Source: Paracoccus denitrificans (GTDB lineage Bacteria; Pseudomonadota; Alphaproteobacteria; Rhodobacterales; Rhodobacteraceae). Taken from it: a DNA stretch of 64,000 bases. Shown in pieces: positions 1-8,436 of the stretch (the stretch's first letter is position 1; the number at the start of each line of letters is the position of its first letter). The stretch covers positions 62,001 through 126,000 of the forward strand of contig NZ_FNEA01000005.1 in the NCBI RefSeq assembly GCF_900100045.1, read 5' to 3'. The position numbers and the translations under genes were made by a program. Below the pieces are notes generated by a model. That model did not search any database and was not told the origin of the DNA. It was given only the letters and a program-made list of their open reading frames with translations.

Positions 1-677
1 GAATAGGTGCAATGCCGCGTCCATTCCGCCTCGACCCCGGCCTCGCGCAGCCGCATCAGGCCGAACGAGGGCAGGTCGAACATCGGCCGCCCGTTCGGCC
101 CGCCGGCGAAGAAACGGTGATAGCCCGGTTCCTCGACCAGGAATTCGTCCATGAAATCCTCGCCGACCTCATAGGCGCGCTGACTGATCGTGGGGCCGAT
201 CACCGCGCGAATCCGCGAAGCGCCCAGGTCGTTCATCGCGCCCACCGCCGCCTCGATCACGCCCGAAAGCGCGCCGCGCCAACCGGCATGGACGGCGCCG
301 ATCACCCCTGCCTCGGGATCGGCCAGCAGGATCGGCTGGCAATCGGCGGTCAGCACCGCCAGCGCCACGCCGGGCTGGTCGGTGACGATGCCGTCGGCGC
401 GAATCCCCGCAAGACCGGCGGGATCGTCGCCCGCGCGCAGCACGGCAATCTCGGCGGAATGCACCTGATGCACCGTGGCAAGGCCGGCGGGCGGCACGCC
501 CATCGCCTCGGCGACGCGGGTGCGGTTGATGCTGACGATCTCGGCCTGGTCGCTGGAGCCGTAGCCGCAGTTCAACCCCGAAAACAGCCCCGAGGAGGCG
601 CCGCCGCGCCGGGTGAAGAAGCCGTGCCGCACCGAGGCGAGCAATGGATGGGTCAGGATCTCAAGCGTCGTCTGCAT
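1..677 (-). CDS. pgeF: Peptidoglycan editing factor PgeF / laccase-domain protein, 3' end cut by window edge
   Basis: The frame starts at ATG 677 and stays open for 225 codons to the left edge. Motifs of the YfiH/PgeF (Cu-oxidase_4) family are visible: TRRGGASSGLFSGLN near the N-terminus, HQVHS, TADCQPI and HAGWRG in the middle, and RHCT just before the edge. About 25-35 C-terminal residues are missing. Family members are cytoplasmic; they edit peptidoglycan precursors carrying a wrong first amino acid, and some also show polyphenol-oxidase or purine-nucleoside activity. It is the last visible gene of lgt-midA-pgeF, and its start overlaps the midA stop by 17 bases, suggesting translational coupling. 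The family assignment is firm; the exact substrate is inferred. Confidence 0.88.
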   Translation of the reverse strand, partial: MQTTLEILTHPLLASVRHGFFTRRGGASSGLFSGLNCGYGSSDQAEIVSINRTRVAEAMGVPPAGLATVHQVHSAEIAVLRAGDDPAGLAGIRADGIVTDQPGVALAVLTADCQPILLADPEAGVIGAVHAGWRGALSGVIEAAVGAMNDLGASRIRAVIGPTISQRAYEVGEDFMDEFLVEEPGYHRFFAGGPNGRPMFDLPSFGLMRLREAGVEAEWTRHCTY

Positions 678-1728
678 CGTCGTCCAGGGGCTCGAATCCG
701 GCAGGCACGGGCGCATGGCGAGCCCAGAAGGCCAGCACCTTGAACAGGTGACCCATTTCGCCGGGCGCGGTCAAGCGATGAAGCGCGGCCATCGCCCCCT
801 CGTCGCCCGCCCGGGCCAGTTGCTGCGCGCGGCTCTCGATCCCCAGCCGCAGCAGCCAGTCGCCCTGCGCGACCATGCGCGAGGCGCGAACCCCGGCCGC
901 CCGCCCCGCCGCAGCCAGGGGCGCGAAATCGACATGCGCGGTCAGGTCGGCCTCGCCGGGGTTGGCCAGCACATCCTCGGGCCGGTGGCGGCGCAGGGCC
1001 TGGAAGGTGTCGCCCTGCCCGTCCCAACCGCCATAGTCGACGACGATGGCGCAACCGCCATGCGCCGCGATGCGCCCGGCGACCTGCGCGACGATCGGCG
1101 CGGCCTCGGGGCAGGTTTCGCGGATCACCCCCTCGGGCGCGAGGGGCAGCGAAGCATCGCCGGGGATGGGCAGCAGCCCCATCTCCAGTCCGCCCTGCGC
1201 ATCCAGCGCCACCACGCGCTCGGCCCAGCCCTGCGCGCCGCGCTGGAACTGGCGAATCGGCAGGGCGTCGAAGAACTCGTTGGCGACCAGGAGCAGCGGC
1301 GCCTGCGGCAGTTGCGATACATCGTCCAGATGCACGATCTCGCCCAGCCTGTCGCGCTGGACCCGGCGCAGATGCGGCGATGCTTCGACCAGCGCGACCC
1401 GCGCCGCCTCGGCCATGCCGGGCACGATGCGGATGGCGCGCAGGATGTCGGCCATCAGCGTGCCGCGCCCCGGCCCGATCTCGGCCAGGGTAAAGGGCGC
1501 GGGCCGGCCCTGGTCCAGCCACGCCTGCCCCAGCGCCAGCCCGATCATCTCGCCGAACATCTGGCTGATCTCGGGCGCGGTGGTGAAGTCGCCCGCCGTG
1601 CCGAAGGGGTCGCGGGTCGCGTAATAGCCATGCTCGGGATGCAGCAGGCACAGCCGCATGTATTCGTCCAGAGCCATCGGCCCCGACAGCCGGATGCGCG
1701 TGGCGATCAGGCGGGCCAGCGGCGTCAT
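661..1728 (-). CDS. MidA/NDUFAF7-family SAM-dependent methyltransferase
   Basis: A 355-residue class I methyltransferase of the DUF185/MidA family. The N-terminal part has the family pattern [14 protein letters not shown], followed by [12 protein letters not shown]; the SAM-binding motif I is [16 protein letters not shown]-like sequence follows further on (IVVDYGGW). The mitochondrial homologue NDUFAF7 dimethylates an arginine of the complex I subunit NDUFS2 (NuoD), so the encoded enzyme may act on NuoD, which lies in this window; that is inference. The ATG overlaps the lgt stop by four bases (ATGA), and the 3' end overlaps pgeF, so the three genes form one operon. Length is normal for the family. 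Confidence 0.87.
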   Translation of the reverse strand: MTPLARLIATRIRLSGPMALDEYMRLCLLHPEHGYYATRDPFGTAGDFTTAPEISQMFGEMIGLALGQAWLDQGRPAPFTLAEIGPGRGTLMADILRAIRIVPGMAEAARVALVEASPHLRRVQRDRLGEIVHLDDVSQLPQAPLLLVANEFFDALPIRQFQRGAQGWAERVVALDAQGGLEMGLLPIPGDASLPLAPEGVIRETCPEAAPIVAQVAGRIAAHGGCAIVVDYGGWDGQGDTFQALRRHRPEDVLANPGEADLTAHVDFAPLAAAGRAAGVRASRMVAQGDWLLRLGIESRAQQLARAGDEGAMAALHRLTAPGEMGHLFKVLAFWARHAPVPAGFEPLDDDADDA

Positions 1729-2615
1729 GCGGCCGTCTGCGGCACGGCCGGCCGCATGCGCGCGCGAATCAGGAAGGCCAGCCCGACCAGCACCATCGGC
1801 AGCGACAGAAGCTGGCCCATGGTCACGCCCCAGGCCGGCCCGCCCAGCACATGGCCCAGCGGATTGTCGGGCGTGATGAACTGCGCATCGGCCTGGCGGA
1901 AGAACTCGACGACGAAACGCGACAGGCCGTAGCCGATCAGGAATATCCCCAGCGCCTGCCCCGGACGGCGCAGGCCCCCGGCGCGGACCAGCAGGAACAG
2001 CGCACCGGCCAGCAGCACGCCCTCCAGCCCCGCCTCGTAAAGCTGGCTGGGATGACGGGCGCAGGGGCCGGCGATGCCGGGGCAGTTCTGCGCCGCCTCG
2101 CCAGGAAAGATCACGCCCCAGGGCGCATCGGTCGGCCGGCCCCACAGTTCGGCATTGATGAAATTCGCCATCCGGCCAAGACCCAGCCCGATCGGCGTCG
2201 CCACCGACAGCGCATCGGCCAGCCGCAGCGCCGGAATGCCGTGGCGGCGGCAATACCACCAGGAGGCCAGCACCACGCCCAGGAAGCCGCCGTGAAAGGA
2301 CATGCCGCCCTGCCAGATCACCGGGATCTGCCCCGGATTGGCCAGGTAATAGGCCGGCTCGTAGAACAGCACGAAGCCCAGCCGCCCGCCCAGCACCACG
2401 CCGGCGATCACCCAGGTCAGCAATTCCTCGACCCGCTCGGGACGCATCGGCGCATCGGCGCCCCAAAGCCGCGGGCGCCGCATCAGCGCGACGATGATGC
2501 GCCAGCCGATCAGCAGCCCGACCAGATAGGCCAGCGCATACCAGCGCAGCGAAAGCGCCATGCCGAACAGGTGGATCGTGAAGATCTCGGGCGAGATGTC
2601 GGGAAAGGGGATCAT
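1725..2615 (-). CDS. lgt: Prolipoprotein diacylglyceryl transferase
   Basis: A 296-residue polytopic inner-membrane enzyme that transfers diacylglycerol from phosphatidylglycerol to the lipobox cysteine of prolipoproteins, the first step of lipoprotein maturation. Seen: about seven hydrophobic segments, HGGFLGV, the family signature [16 protein letters not shown] (containing the conserved Arg, Asn and Glu), and [13 protein letters not shown]. The start at 2615 is preferred over an upstream in-frame start because GAGGAG lies seven to nine bases upstream. It is the first gene of lgt-midA-pgeF and has a plausible sigma70 promoter 25-50 bases upstream. Two lipoproteins that would be substrates are encoded elsewhere in the window. 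Confidence 0.95.
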   Translation of the reverse strand: MIPFPDISPEIFTIHLFGMALSLRWYALAYLVGLLIGWRIIVALMRRPRLWGADAPMRPERVEELLTWVIAGVVLGGRLGFVLFYEPAYYLANPGQIPVIWQGGMSFHGGFLGVVLASWWYCRRHGIPALRLADALSVATPIGLGLGRMANFINAELWGRPTDAPWGVIFPGEAAQNCPGIAGPCARHPSQLYEAGLEGVLLAGALFLLVRAGGLRRPGQALGIFLIGYGLSRFVVEFFRQADAQFITPDNPLGHVLGGPAWGVTMGQLLSLPMVLVGLAFLIRARMRPAVPQTAA

Positions 2616-2638
2616 GGGCTCCTCGTTTCGGCGCGGGC

Positions 2639-2666
2639 AGGCTACGCGGGGGCGACCGGGTGTCAA
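2639..2666 (-). promoter_or_regulatory. Sigma70-type promoter for lgt-midA-pgeF
   Basis: On the minus strand a perfect TTGACA (2666-2661) is followed after 16 bases by TAGCCT (2644-2639). The predicted start of transcription lies about 17 bases before the lgt ATG, leaving just enough leader for the GAGGAG ribosome binding site. The -10 box is weak; not tested. Confidence 0.45.
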
Positions 2667-2683
2667 CCGGCGCTGTCAGGCAA

Positions 2684-2712
2684 TTGAACAGCCGCGCCCC
2701 CGGGGCCATATA
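2684..2712 (+). promoter_or_regulatory. Possible sigma70 promoter for ubiK
   Basis: TTGAAC (2684-2689), a 17-base spacer and CATATA (2707-2712) lie 30 bases before the ubiK ATG, back to back with the lgt promoter. Box matches are 4/6 and 3/6, so this is a moderate prediction. Confidence 0.35.
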
Positions 2713-2741
2713 GGGGGTCACGCTGAACCGAAAGGCCCGCC

Positions 2742-2996
2742 ATGACCGCGAACAACCGCTTTATCGACGATCTCTCGAAATTGATGACCAATGCCATGGG
2801 CGTGGCCCAGGGCGCCAAGGACGAGGCGCAGACCGCCTTCAACGGCTGGATCGACCGCTGGCTGGCCGATCGCGACTTCGTCACCCGCGAGGAATTCGAG
2901 GCGGTGCGCGAAATGGCGATCAAGGCGCGGTCCGAGAATGCCGAGCTGCGCGCCCGCCTCGACGCGCTGGAGGGCAAGGCGGCCGATCAGGGCTGA
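2742..2996 (+). CDS. ubiK: UbiK-family ubiquinone biosynthesis accessory factor (BMFP/YqiC family)
   Basis: An 84-residue protein of the YqiC/BMFP family. Seen: an N-terminal amphipathic region (NRFIDDLSKLMTNAMG), the family-typical stretch around DRDFVTREEFEAV, and a C-terminal charged coiled coil (about residues 50-78, SENAELRARLDALE). Family members are small trimeric, membrane-active proteins; in E. coli UbiK supports aerobic ubiquinone synthesis by binding UbiJ and lipids. It stands alone, diverging from lgt, and its 3' end overlaps the convergent DUF6476 gene by ten bases. Family identity is likely; the role in ubiquinone synthesis is transferred from E. coli. Confidence 0.82.
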   Translation: MTANNRFIDDLSKLMTNAMGVAQGAKDEAQTAFNGWIDRWLADRDFVTREEFEAVREMAIKARSENAELRARLDALEGKAADQG

Positions 2997-3292
2997 ACCT
3001 GCCGGTGCAGCCGGCCCTGCTTGTCGTAAAGCAGCACCTCGCCCGTCTCGGTCACCACCACCAGCCAATCGCGGGCAAAGGTGACGGCGGCGGGCACGGC
3101 CCCTTCGGGCAGGGCGATCTGTTCGGGCAGTTCCGGCAAGGGCGGTTGCGACAGGCGCAACCATAGCAGCGCCGCGATCACCAGCACGCCCAGTCCCATC
3201 ACCGCCGCCAGCGCGGTCACCAGGAAGCGCAGCCAGCGCAGCATCGGCAGCGCTTCCTCTGGCCCGCCGTCCAGCCTATCATCCCGTGCCAT
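2987..3292 (-). CDS. DUF6476-like small membrane protein
   Basis: A 101-residue bitopic protein: a short charged N-terminus, one hydrophobic segment at about residues 21-43 (FLVTALAAVMGLGVLVIAAL), then a periplasmic tail with LPEGAVPAAVTFARDWLVVVTETGEVLLYD-type beta-rich sequence (shown only in part here). It resembles the DUF6476 family of Rhodobacteraceae; the function is unknown. ATG 3292 has GAGGA nine bases upstream and is chosen over the internal ATG at 3244. This start overlaps the start codon of the divergent pseudouridine synthase (ATG at 3291 on the other strand), so the signals of each gene lie inside the other. Confidence 0.7.
   Translation of the reverse strand: MARDDRLDGGPEEALPMLRWLRFLVTALAAVMGLGVLVIAALLWLRLSQPPLPELPEQIALPEGAVPAAVTFARDWLVVVTETGEVLLYDKQGRLHRQVQP
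3254..3290 (+). promoter_or_regulatory. Probable promoter of a leaderless mRNA for the RluD-like gene
   Basis: TATCAT (3277-3282, 5/6 match to TATAAT) ends eight bases before the ATG at 3291, so transcription would begin at or next to the A of the start codon. No Shine-Dalgarno sequence precedes the ATG. The -35 region 17 bases upstream (TTCCTC, 3254-3259) is poor. The element lies inside the coding region of the divergent DUF6476 gene. Confidence 0.4.
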
Positions 3293-4316
3293 GGCCGAAA
3301 TCCTCATCACCATTCCCGAAGGTCTGTCCGAGCGCCTTGATAAGGCGCTTGCCCTTGCCGCGCCAGAGCAGGCGGCGCTATCGCGCTCGCGCCTGGCCAA
3401 GTTGATCGCCGAGGGCGCAGTCCTCGGCCCCTCGGGGCCGGTGACGGACGGCAAGGTGCGGGCCGAGACCGGCGACTACCGGGTGCGGATCGTTGCGCCC
3501 GAGCCGCTGGAGGCGCAGCCCGAGCCGATCCCCTTGGCCGTCGCCTATGAGGACGCGGAGCTGATCGTGGTGGACAAGCCCGCCGGCATGGTGGTGCATC
3601 CCGCGCCGGGCGCGCCCTCGGGGACGCTGGTCAACGCGCTGCTGGCGCATTGCGCGGGCAGCCTGTCGGGCATCGGTGGCGCGGCGCGGCCCGGCATCGT
3701 GCATCGCATCGACAAGGAAACCTCGGGCCTTCTGGTGGTGGCAAAGACCGACCGCGCCCATCAGGGGCTGGCGCGGCAATTCGCCGACCACACGGCACGG
3801 CGGCGCTATCTGGCCATCGCGCATGGCATGATCGACCCGGCCGATGCCCGGCTGCGGGGCCTGCCGGGCGTGGGATTCGAGCCGGGCGGCGTGCTGCGCA
3901 TCGCCACGCTGATCGGCCGCCACCCCGGCGACCGGCAGCGCCAGGCCGTCAGCTTCCAGAACGGCCGCCATGCCGTGACCCGCGCCCGGGTGGTCGAGAC
4001 CTTCGGCACGCCCCCCGCGGCCATGCTGGTCGAATGCCGGCTGGAAACCGGACGCACGCATCAAATCCGCGTGCATATGGCCCATGCGGGATTGGGGCTG
4101 GTCGGCGACCCGGTCTATGGTGGCAACAGGCGGGCCTCGGCCAGGGCGTTGGGGGCGGATGCCGCCGCGGCCGTCGCCGCCTTTCCCCGCCAGGCGCTGC
4201 ACGCCGCCGAGCTGGGCTTCGAACATCCGGTCAGCGGCCAGACGCTGACCTTTGCCAGCCCGCTGCCGGCCGACATGGCCGGATTGCTGGCGACACTGCG
4301 CAAGGCGGCGGACTGA
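3291..4316 (+). CDS. RluA/RluD-family 23S rRNA pseudouridine synthase
   Basis: A 341-residue protein with an N-terminal S4 RNA-binding domain (about residues 12-75; RLDKALA..., SRSRLAKLIAEG) and a C-terminal pseudouridine synthase domain. The catalytic motif HRIDKETSGLLVVAK places the nucleophilic aspartate at about residue 141; GRTHQIRVHMAH is the conserved later motif. The architecture is that of RluD, which isomerises uridines in helix 69 of 23S rRNA, but RluC cannot be excluded, so no symbol is given. The ATG at 3291 lacks a Shine-Dalgarno sequence and seems to be read from a leaderless transcript. rpoH follows 66 bases downstream on the same strand. Confidence 0.9.
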   Translation: MAEILITIPEGLSERLDKALALAAPEQAALSRSRLAKLIAEGAVLGPSGPVTDGKVRAETGDYRVRIVAPEPLEAQPEPIPLAVAYEDAELIVVDKPAGMVVHPAPGAPSGTLVNALLAHCAGSLSGIGGAARPGIVHRIDKETSGLLVVAKTDRAHQGLARQFADHTARRRYLAIAHGMIDPADARLRGLPGVGFEPGGVLRIATLIGRHPGDRQRQAVSFQNGRHAVTRARVVETFGTPPAAMLVECRLETGRTHQIRVHMAHAGLGLVGDPVYGGNRRASARALGADAAAAVAAFPRQALHAAELGFEHPVSGQTLTFASPLPADMAGLLATLRKAAD

Positions 4317-4382
4317 CGGAACCCGGGCCGCGCCGATAGCGTTCACAATTACCCGCCAAAGCGCGGGACAGGGAATTTTCAG

Positions 4383-5288
4383 ATGGCGAACTACACCAAC
4401 CTTCCGGCACCCAGCCCCGAACAGGGCCTCAACCGCTATTTGCAGGAGATCCGCAAGTTTCCCCTGCTGGAACCGGAAGAGGAATACATGCTGGCCAAGG
4501 CCTGGGTCGACCATCAGGACGCCGAGGCGGCCCAGAGGCTGGTGACGAGCCACCTGCGGCTCGCCGCCAAGATCGCCATGGGCTATCGCGGCTACGGCCT
4601 GCCGCAGGCCGAGGTCATTTCCGAGGCGAATGTGGGCCTGATGCAGGCGGTCAAGCGCTTCGACCCGGAAAAGGGCTTCCGCCTGGCCACCTATGCCATG
4701 TGGTGGATCCGCGCCTCGATCCAGGAATATATCCTGCGCTCGTGGTCGCTGGTGAAGATGGGCACCACCTCGGCCCAGAAGAAGCTGTTCTTCAACCTGC
4801 GCAAGGCCAAGTCCAAGCTGGGCGCGCTGGAAGAGGGCGACCTGCGCCCCGAAAACGTCACCCAGATCGCCCATGACCTGAACGTGACCGAGCAGGAGGT
4901 CATCGACATGAACCGCCGCCTGTCCAGCGGCGATGCCTCGCTGAACGCGACGGTGGGCTCGGGCGATGGCGAATCGACGGCGCAATGGCAGGACTGGCTG
5001 GAGGACGAGGACGCCAATCAGGCCGAGGCGTTCGCCGAGGCCGACGAATTGTCGGCGCGGCGCGAGATGCTGATCGCCGCCATGGACGTGCTGAACGACC
5101 GCGAAAAGGACATCCTGATGGAGCGTCGCCTGCGCGACGATCCGATGACGCTGGAGGATCTTTCGACGCGCTACGGGGTATCGCGCGAGCGCATTCGCCA
5201 GATCGAGGTCCGCGCCTTCGAGAAGCTGCAGAACCGCATTCGGGAGCTGGCGCGCGAACGCGGCATGACCGTGCCCGAAAACGCCTGA
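4383..5288 (+). CDS. rpoH: RNA polymerase sigma factor RpoH (sigma32)
   Basis: A 301-residue heat-shock sigma factor. Seen: region 1.2/2 with the -10 recognition segment FRLATYAMWWIRASIQEYIL, the diagnostic RpoH box (QKKLFFNLRKAK, about residues 131-142), and region 4 with the helix-turn-helix LSTRYGVSRERIRQIEVRAFEKL. It directs core polymerase to heat-shock and, in alphaproteobacteria, also oxidative-stress promoters. Many Rhodobacteraceae have two RpoH paralogues; which one this is cannot be decided from the window. A weak AGGGA sequence precedes the ATG. A hairpin-rich non-coding region of 366 bases follows. Confidence 0.95.
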   Translation: MANYTNLPAPSPEQGLNRYLQEIRKFPLLEPEEEYMLAKAWVDHQDAEAAQRLVTSHLRLAAKIAMGYRGYGLPQAEVISEANVGLMQAVKRFDPEKGFRLATYAMWWIRASIQEYILRSWSLVKMGTTSAQKKLFFNLRKAKSKLGALEEGDLRPENVTQIAHDLNVTEQEVIDMNRRLSSGDASLNATVGSGDGESTAQWQDWLEDEDANQAEAFAEADELSARREMLIAAMDVLNDREKDILMERRLRDDPMTLEDLSTRYGVSRERIRQIEVRAFEKLQNRIRELARERGMTVPENA

Positions 5289-5494
5289 CCCGCGATTGCC
5301 GCCGGCCTGTCCGTTCCATCGTCTTTCCGCTCCCGGCAGGGCTCTGCTCCGACGGCGCGCGAGGGACGATGCGCCGGCCGACACCCTGGCCGGCACGAGG
5401 GTCTTTTCGGCCCAAGGCATCGGAAAACCGCCGCCAGCCTTGCCTGAAAGCCCGGTGGAGCGACGTCGGCCCGGAGCGACCGCCCCATGCAGCA

Positions 5495-5531
5495 GCCCGT
5501 TTGCGCGGCTGGCGCAGGCCGGGCGGTTTTT
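5495..5531 (+). terminator. Rho-independent terminator candidate after the rpoH 3' region
   Basis: Outer stem GCCCG (5495-5499) / CGGGC (5520-5524), inner stem TGCGC (5502-5506) / GCGCA (5512-5516) around loop GGCTG, followed by GG and five Ts (5527-5531). It lies about 205 bases after the rpoH stop. Confidence 0.5.
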
Positions 5532-5593
5532 CCGGCAGCCACCCGCCGGCCCCGCCAGCGCCGGGACGGGAATTATCGTGACAGCGGGCAGAG

Positions 5594-5621
5594 TTGACCG
5601 GCGCCCGGCTTGGCTTATGGT
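5594..5621 (+). promoter_or_regulatory. Sigma70-type promoter of the single-pass membrane protein gene
   Basis: TTGACC (5594-5599, 5/6), 16-base spacer, TATGGT (5616-5621, 4/6). The expected transcription start near 5628 leaves a leader of about 27 bases before the ATG at 5655. Confidence 0.5.
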
Positions 5622-5654
5622 CGGGACAGGACAGCAGGGGCCGATGGCGCGGAA

Positions 5655-6674
5655 ATGACGGCGCTGAACCAATATCAACGGCTGGAAGCCGCAGGAATCT
5701 GGCGCGAGACGCCCCGATCGCAACTGCGCGACGTGATCGTCTCGTTCGGGGATGCGACATTGGTGCTGACCGATCCGCGCTCGGAAGTGCCGCTGGCGCA
5801 TTGGTCGCTGCCCGCCGTCACCCGGCTCAATCCCGGCAAGTTGCCGGCGCGCTATGCGCCGGGCGGGCCCGATGCCGGCGAAGAACTGGAAATCGACGAC
5901 GAGCTGATGATCTCGGCCATTTCCAAGGTGCATCATGTGATCGAGGCCAGCAAGCCGCATCCCGGCCGACTGCGCGGCGGGCTGATGCTGGGCGCGGCGG
6001 CGGTCATGGCGCTGCTGGCGGTGTTCTGGGTCCCGCCGGCGCTGGTGCGCCATGCCGCCGATATCGCCCCGCCGGCGCAACGGGCCGAGATCGCTCGCAT
6101 GGTGCTGGCCGAGGTTGCCAAGACCACCGGCAGCCCCTGCTCGCGCCCGGCGGGGGACATGGTGCGCCAGAAACTGGCGATGCGGCTGATCGGCCCGGAT
6201 GCGCAGATCGTCGTGGTGCCGGCAAGCCTGCGCGGCGCGATCCGCCTGCCCGGCCCGATCACCGTCATCGGCGAGGATCTGGTCGCGGGCCAGATGACCC
6301 CCGAAGTCGCCGCCGGCCATATCCTGGCCGCCCAGGCGGCGGCGGTGCAGGACGATCCCTTGCTGGCCGCACTGCGCCATGCCGGGCCCCGCGCCACCTT
6401 CCATCTGCTGACTGCCGGAACGCTGCCGGAAAAATCGCTGACGGGATATGGCGAGAAGCTGCTGGCCGGCCCCCTGCCCCGCCCCGAGGACGAACCGCTT
6501 CTGGCCTATTTCACCCGCGCCGGCATCTCCAGCGAACCCTATGCCCGCTCGCTGGACCCGACGGGCGAGGCGGTGCTGGGCCTGATCGAGGCCGACCCCT
6601 TCCGCACCGCCGAACCGCGTCCCGTGCTTGGCGACCGGGAATGGATCGCGCTGCAGGAGATCTGCGACCAGTAG
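5655..6674 (+). CDS. Single-pass membrane protein of unknown function
   Basis: A 339-residue protein I do not recognise. The first ~105 residues look cytoplasmic (a beta-rich stretch RDVIVSFGDATLVLTDPRSE followed by PLAHWSLPAVTRLNPG), then a single transmembrane segment at about residues 107-128 (LMLGAAAVMALLAVFW), then a C-terminal region of about 210 residues, alanine-rich, with a lone Cys pair-like CSR and PVLGDREWIALQEICDQ at the end. The start at 5655 is chosen because a good promoter ends about 34 bases upstream and the body begins with MTALNQYQRLEA. It lies between rpoH and a convergent SPOR-domain gene. No enzyme motif is evident. Confidence 0.7.
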   Translation: MTALNQYQRLEAAGIWRETPRSQLRDVIVSFGDATLVLTDPRSEVPLAHWSLPAVTRLNPGKLPARYAPGGPDAGEELEIDDELMISAISKVHHVIEASKPHPGRLRGGLMLGAAAVMALLAVFWVPPALVRHAADIAPPAQRAEIARMVLAEVAKTTGSPCSRPAGDMVRQKLAMRLIGPDAQIVVVPASLRGAIRLPGPITVIGEDLVAGQMTPEVAAGHILAAQAAAVQDDPLLAALRHAGPRATFHLLTAGTLPEKSLTGYGEKLLAGPLPRPEDEPLLAYFTRAGISSEPYARSLDPTGEAVLGLIEADPFRTAEPRPVLGDREWIALQEICDQ

Positions 6675-6681
6675 CCGCCGC

Positions 6682-7731
6682 TCAGCGGGGAAAGGCATCG
6701 TGATACCCGGCCTTGCGGATGGCATCGAGCGCCCGGACGATGCCTTCGCGGTCGGCAAAGGGGCCGGCCATGAGGAACTGCACCTCGCGACCGCCGACCC
6801 GATCCTTGCCGCGAAGCAGCGGATAGCCCATGCCGGCGATGCGGCCGGCCGCACGTTCGGCATTCCGGGGATCGGCGAAAGTGCCGATCTGCACATAGCG
6901 CGCCCCGGCCGGGATCATGCCGGCCGAAGGTTGCGTCGCAGGCTTGGCGCGGGGGGCGGCCGATACTGTGGTTGGGGCCGGTTTTTCGGGTGTCTGTCCG
7001 ACAGTTGCGGATCGCGGCGGCCTGACCGCTGCCGTCGGCGGCGGCGCAGGCAGCGGAGCGGTGGCGGTTTCGCCTGCGGACAGATCGGGCAGCGTGCTTT
7101 CCGCGGCCTTGGACATGCTGCCCACCGGACGCGCGAAGCTAAGCCGCGACAGTTCGGATTTGGGCAGCGTCGCGCAATAGCCCTGCGTCGGATCGTCCAG
7201 CCCGGCCGCGCCCGGCCTATCGTCATAACCCAGCAGTTCGCAAAGCCGGCGGTTCGGTTGCAGGGCGCCCCCCATGTCCTGACGCAGCGCAGGCGCCGCC
7301 GCCAATGCCGCCCGCAACGTATCCGCCGGAACCGGGGAATGCGGCTCGGGCCCCAGATCTGGCAGACGCTCCATCGGCCGGGGATCGCTGGCCAATTCGC
7401 CGGGGCGCAGGTTGGTGATGACCTGCTGCAACAGCGCCTCTTCCAGCAAGTCAGCACGGCTGCGCCCGGCATTCGGGTCCAGCGCCGGCAGGCTTGATCC
7501 GCCATCCGCCCCGCGTGCCGAGAGCGTCGGCGGATAGCCGCAGACCCGCGTGCCGTCGCGCGCAAGCCGCGGCGTCCAGCCGCCCGCATCGTCGCGCAGG
7601 AAAACGCAGCCGCGGCTGTCGATATATTGCCGCGACGGGAAATCGTCCGGCGGATCCTCGGCCGGGCGAAGCCCCTGCGCCAGCACAAGCCCCGGCAGCA
7701 GAACCAGCATCAGCCACAGAACAACCCGCAT
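6682..7731 (-). CDS. SPOR-domain exported protein
   Basis: A 349-residue protein with a signal peptide (hydrophobic residues 4-17, likely cleavage after LVLA) and a C-terminal SPOR domain (about residues 270-347; GARYVQIGTFADPRNAERAAGR and VQFLMAGPFADREG). SPOR domains bind denuded peptidoglycan glycans at the division septum. Between them lie a cysteine-containing region (GCVFLRDDAGGW near residue 45, with CGYPP following) and a Pro/Ala/Thr-rich linker. The role is therefore periplasmic and probably linked to cell-wall remodelling or division; the partner is unknown. It converges with the preceding plus-strand gene and lies 69 bases from the upp stop. Confidence 0.85.
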   Translation of the reverse strand: MRVVLWLMLVLLPGLVLAQGLRPAEDPPDDFPSRQYIDSRGCVFLRDDAGGWTPRLARDGTRVCGYPPTLSARGADGGSSLPALDPNAGRSRADLLEEALLQQVITNLRPGELASDPRPMERLPDLGPEPHSPVPADTLRAALAAAPALRQDMGGALQPNRRLCELLGYDDRPGAAGLDDPTQGYCATLPKSELSRLSFARPVGSMSKAAESTLPDLSAGETATAPLPAPPPTAAVRPPRSATVGQTPEKPAPTTVSAAPRAKPATQPSAGMIPAGARYVQIGTFADPRNAERAAGRIAGMGYPLLRGKDRVGGREVQFLMAGPFADREGIVRALDAIRKAGYHDAFPR

Positions 7732-7800
7732 CGCCCCATCCTCGAATCACGCCTGATCCGGTGATAGGGCGAAAACCCTGAAGACCCCGTTAACGCCGGC

Positions 7801-8436
7801 TCATTTCGTGCCGAACATGCGGTCGCCGGCATCGCCCAGGCCCGGCACGATATAGCCGTGCTCGTCCAGCCGCTCGTCCAGCGCGGCGGTCACGATCGGC
7901 ACGTCGGGGTGGGCCTCGCGCATCCGCTCGACCCCCTCGGGCGAGGCGAGCAGGCACAGGAAGCGCAGGTTGCGCGCGCCTGCCGCCTTGAGCAGGTCGA
8001 TAGCCGCGACGGACGAGTTCCCCGTCGCCAGCATCGGATCGACGACGATGGTCATGCGCGCATCCAATTCCTTGGGAACCTTGGAATAATATTGTACCGG
8101 CTGCAGCGTCTCGGGGTCGCGGTAAAGCCCGATGAAGCCGACGCGCGCGGCCGGGATCAGCTCAAGGATGCCGTCCATGAGCCCGTTGCCGGCCCGCAGG
8201 ATCGAGATCAGCGCCAGCTTCTTGCCTTCCAGCGTCGGCGCCTCCATCTCGCAAAGCGGGGTGTCGATGCGGATCGTGGTCATCTCCAGCTCGCGCGTGA
8301 CCTCATAGGCCAGAAGCAGGCTGATCTCGCGCAGGAGACGGCGAAAGCCGGCGGTCGAGGTGGTCTTGTCGCGCATGAGCGTCAGCTTGTGCTGCACCAG
8401 CGGGTGATCGACGACGGTCAGGTGCGCTTGGGTCAT
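7801..8436 (-). CDS. upp: Uracil phosphoribosyltransferase
   Basis: A 211-residue enzyme that makes UMP from uracil and PRPP. Seen: the family pattern LPxxx-like [21 protein letters not shown] in two parts ([28 protein letters not shown]), and the PRPP-binding loop [11 protein letters not shown]. The C-terminal [13 protein letters not shown] matches the family end. Length is normal. The ATG overlaps the add stop by four bases; upp is the last gene of cdd-deoA-deoB-add-upp and recovers the uracil released upstream in the pathway from deoxyuridine and uridine. Confidence 0.96.
   Translation of the reverse strand: MTQAHLTVVDHPLVQHKLTLMRDKTTSTAGFRRLLREISLLLAYEVTRELEMTTIRIDTPLCEMEAPTLEGKKLALISILRAGNGLMDGILELIPAARVGFIGLYRDPETLQPVQYYSKVPKELDARMTIVVDPMLATGNSSVAAIDLLKAAGARNLRFLCLLASPEGVERMREAHPDVPIVTAALDERLDEHGYIVPGLGDAGDRMFGTK

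Larger units (their letters stand above)
5289..5654 (+). other. 366-base non-coding region downstream of rpoH with hairpins
   Basis: No credible gene was found here; the frame open from TTG 5296 lacks a ribosome binding site and any recognisable pattern. The stretch holds a 7-base-pair hairpin (GCCGGCC 5373-5379 with GGCCGGC 5388-5394), a terminator-like stem ending in five Ts (5495-5531), and a promoter for the next gene (5594-5621). It could be a long rpoH 3' untranslated region or an RNA gene of about 200-240 bases. I could not match it to RNase P RNA, tmRNA, 6S or SRP RNA. Confidence 0.45.

Noticed and set aside
5296..5658. A 120-codon plus-strand frame between rpoH and the next gene, ending in an ATGA overlap with ATG 5655
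   Set aside because: It starts at TTG without a ribosome binding site, is Pro/Arg/Ala-rich as expected for random GC-rich DNA, and contains a terminator-like hairpin and the promoter of the next gene.
3378..6896. A minus-strand open frame of over 1,100 codons opposite the pseudouridine synthase and rpoH
   Set aside because: It is antisense to two clear genes and reads as the Pro/Arg/Gly-rich sequence produced by the opposite strand of GC-rich coding DNA; no motif, no ribosome binding site.
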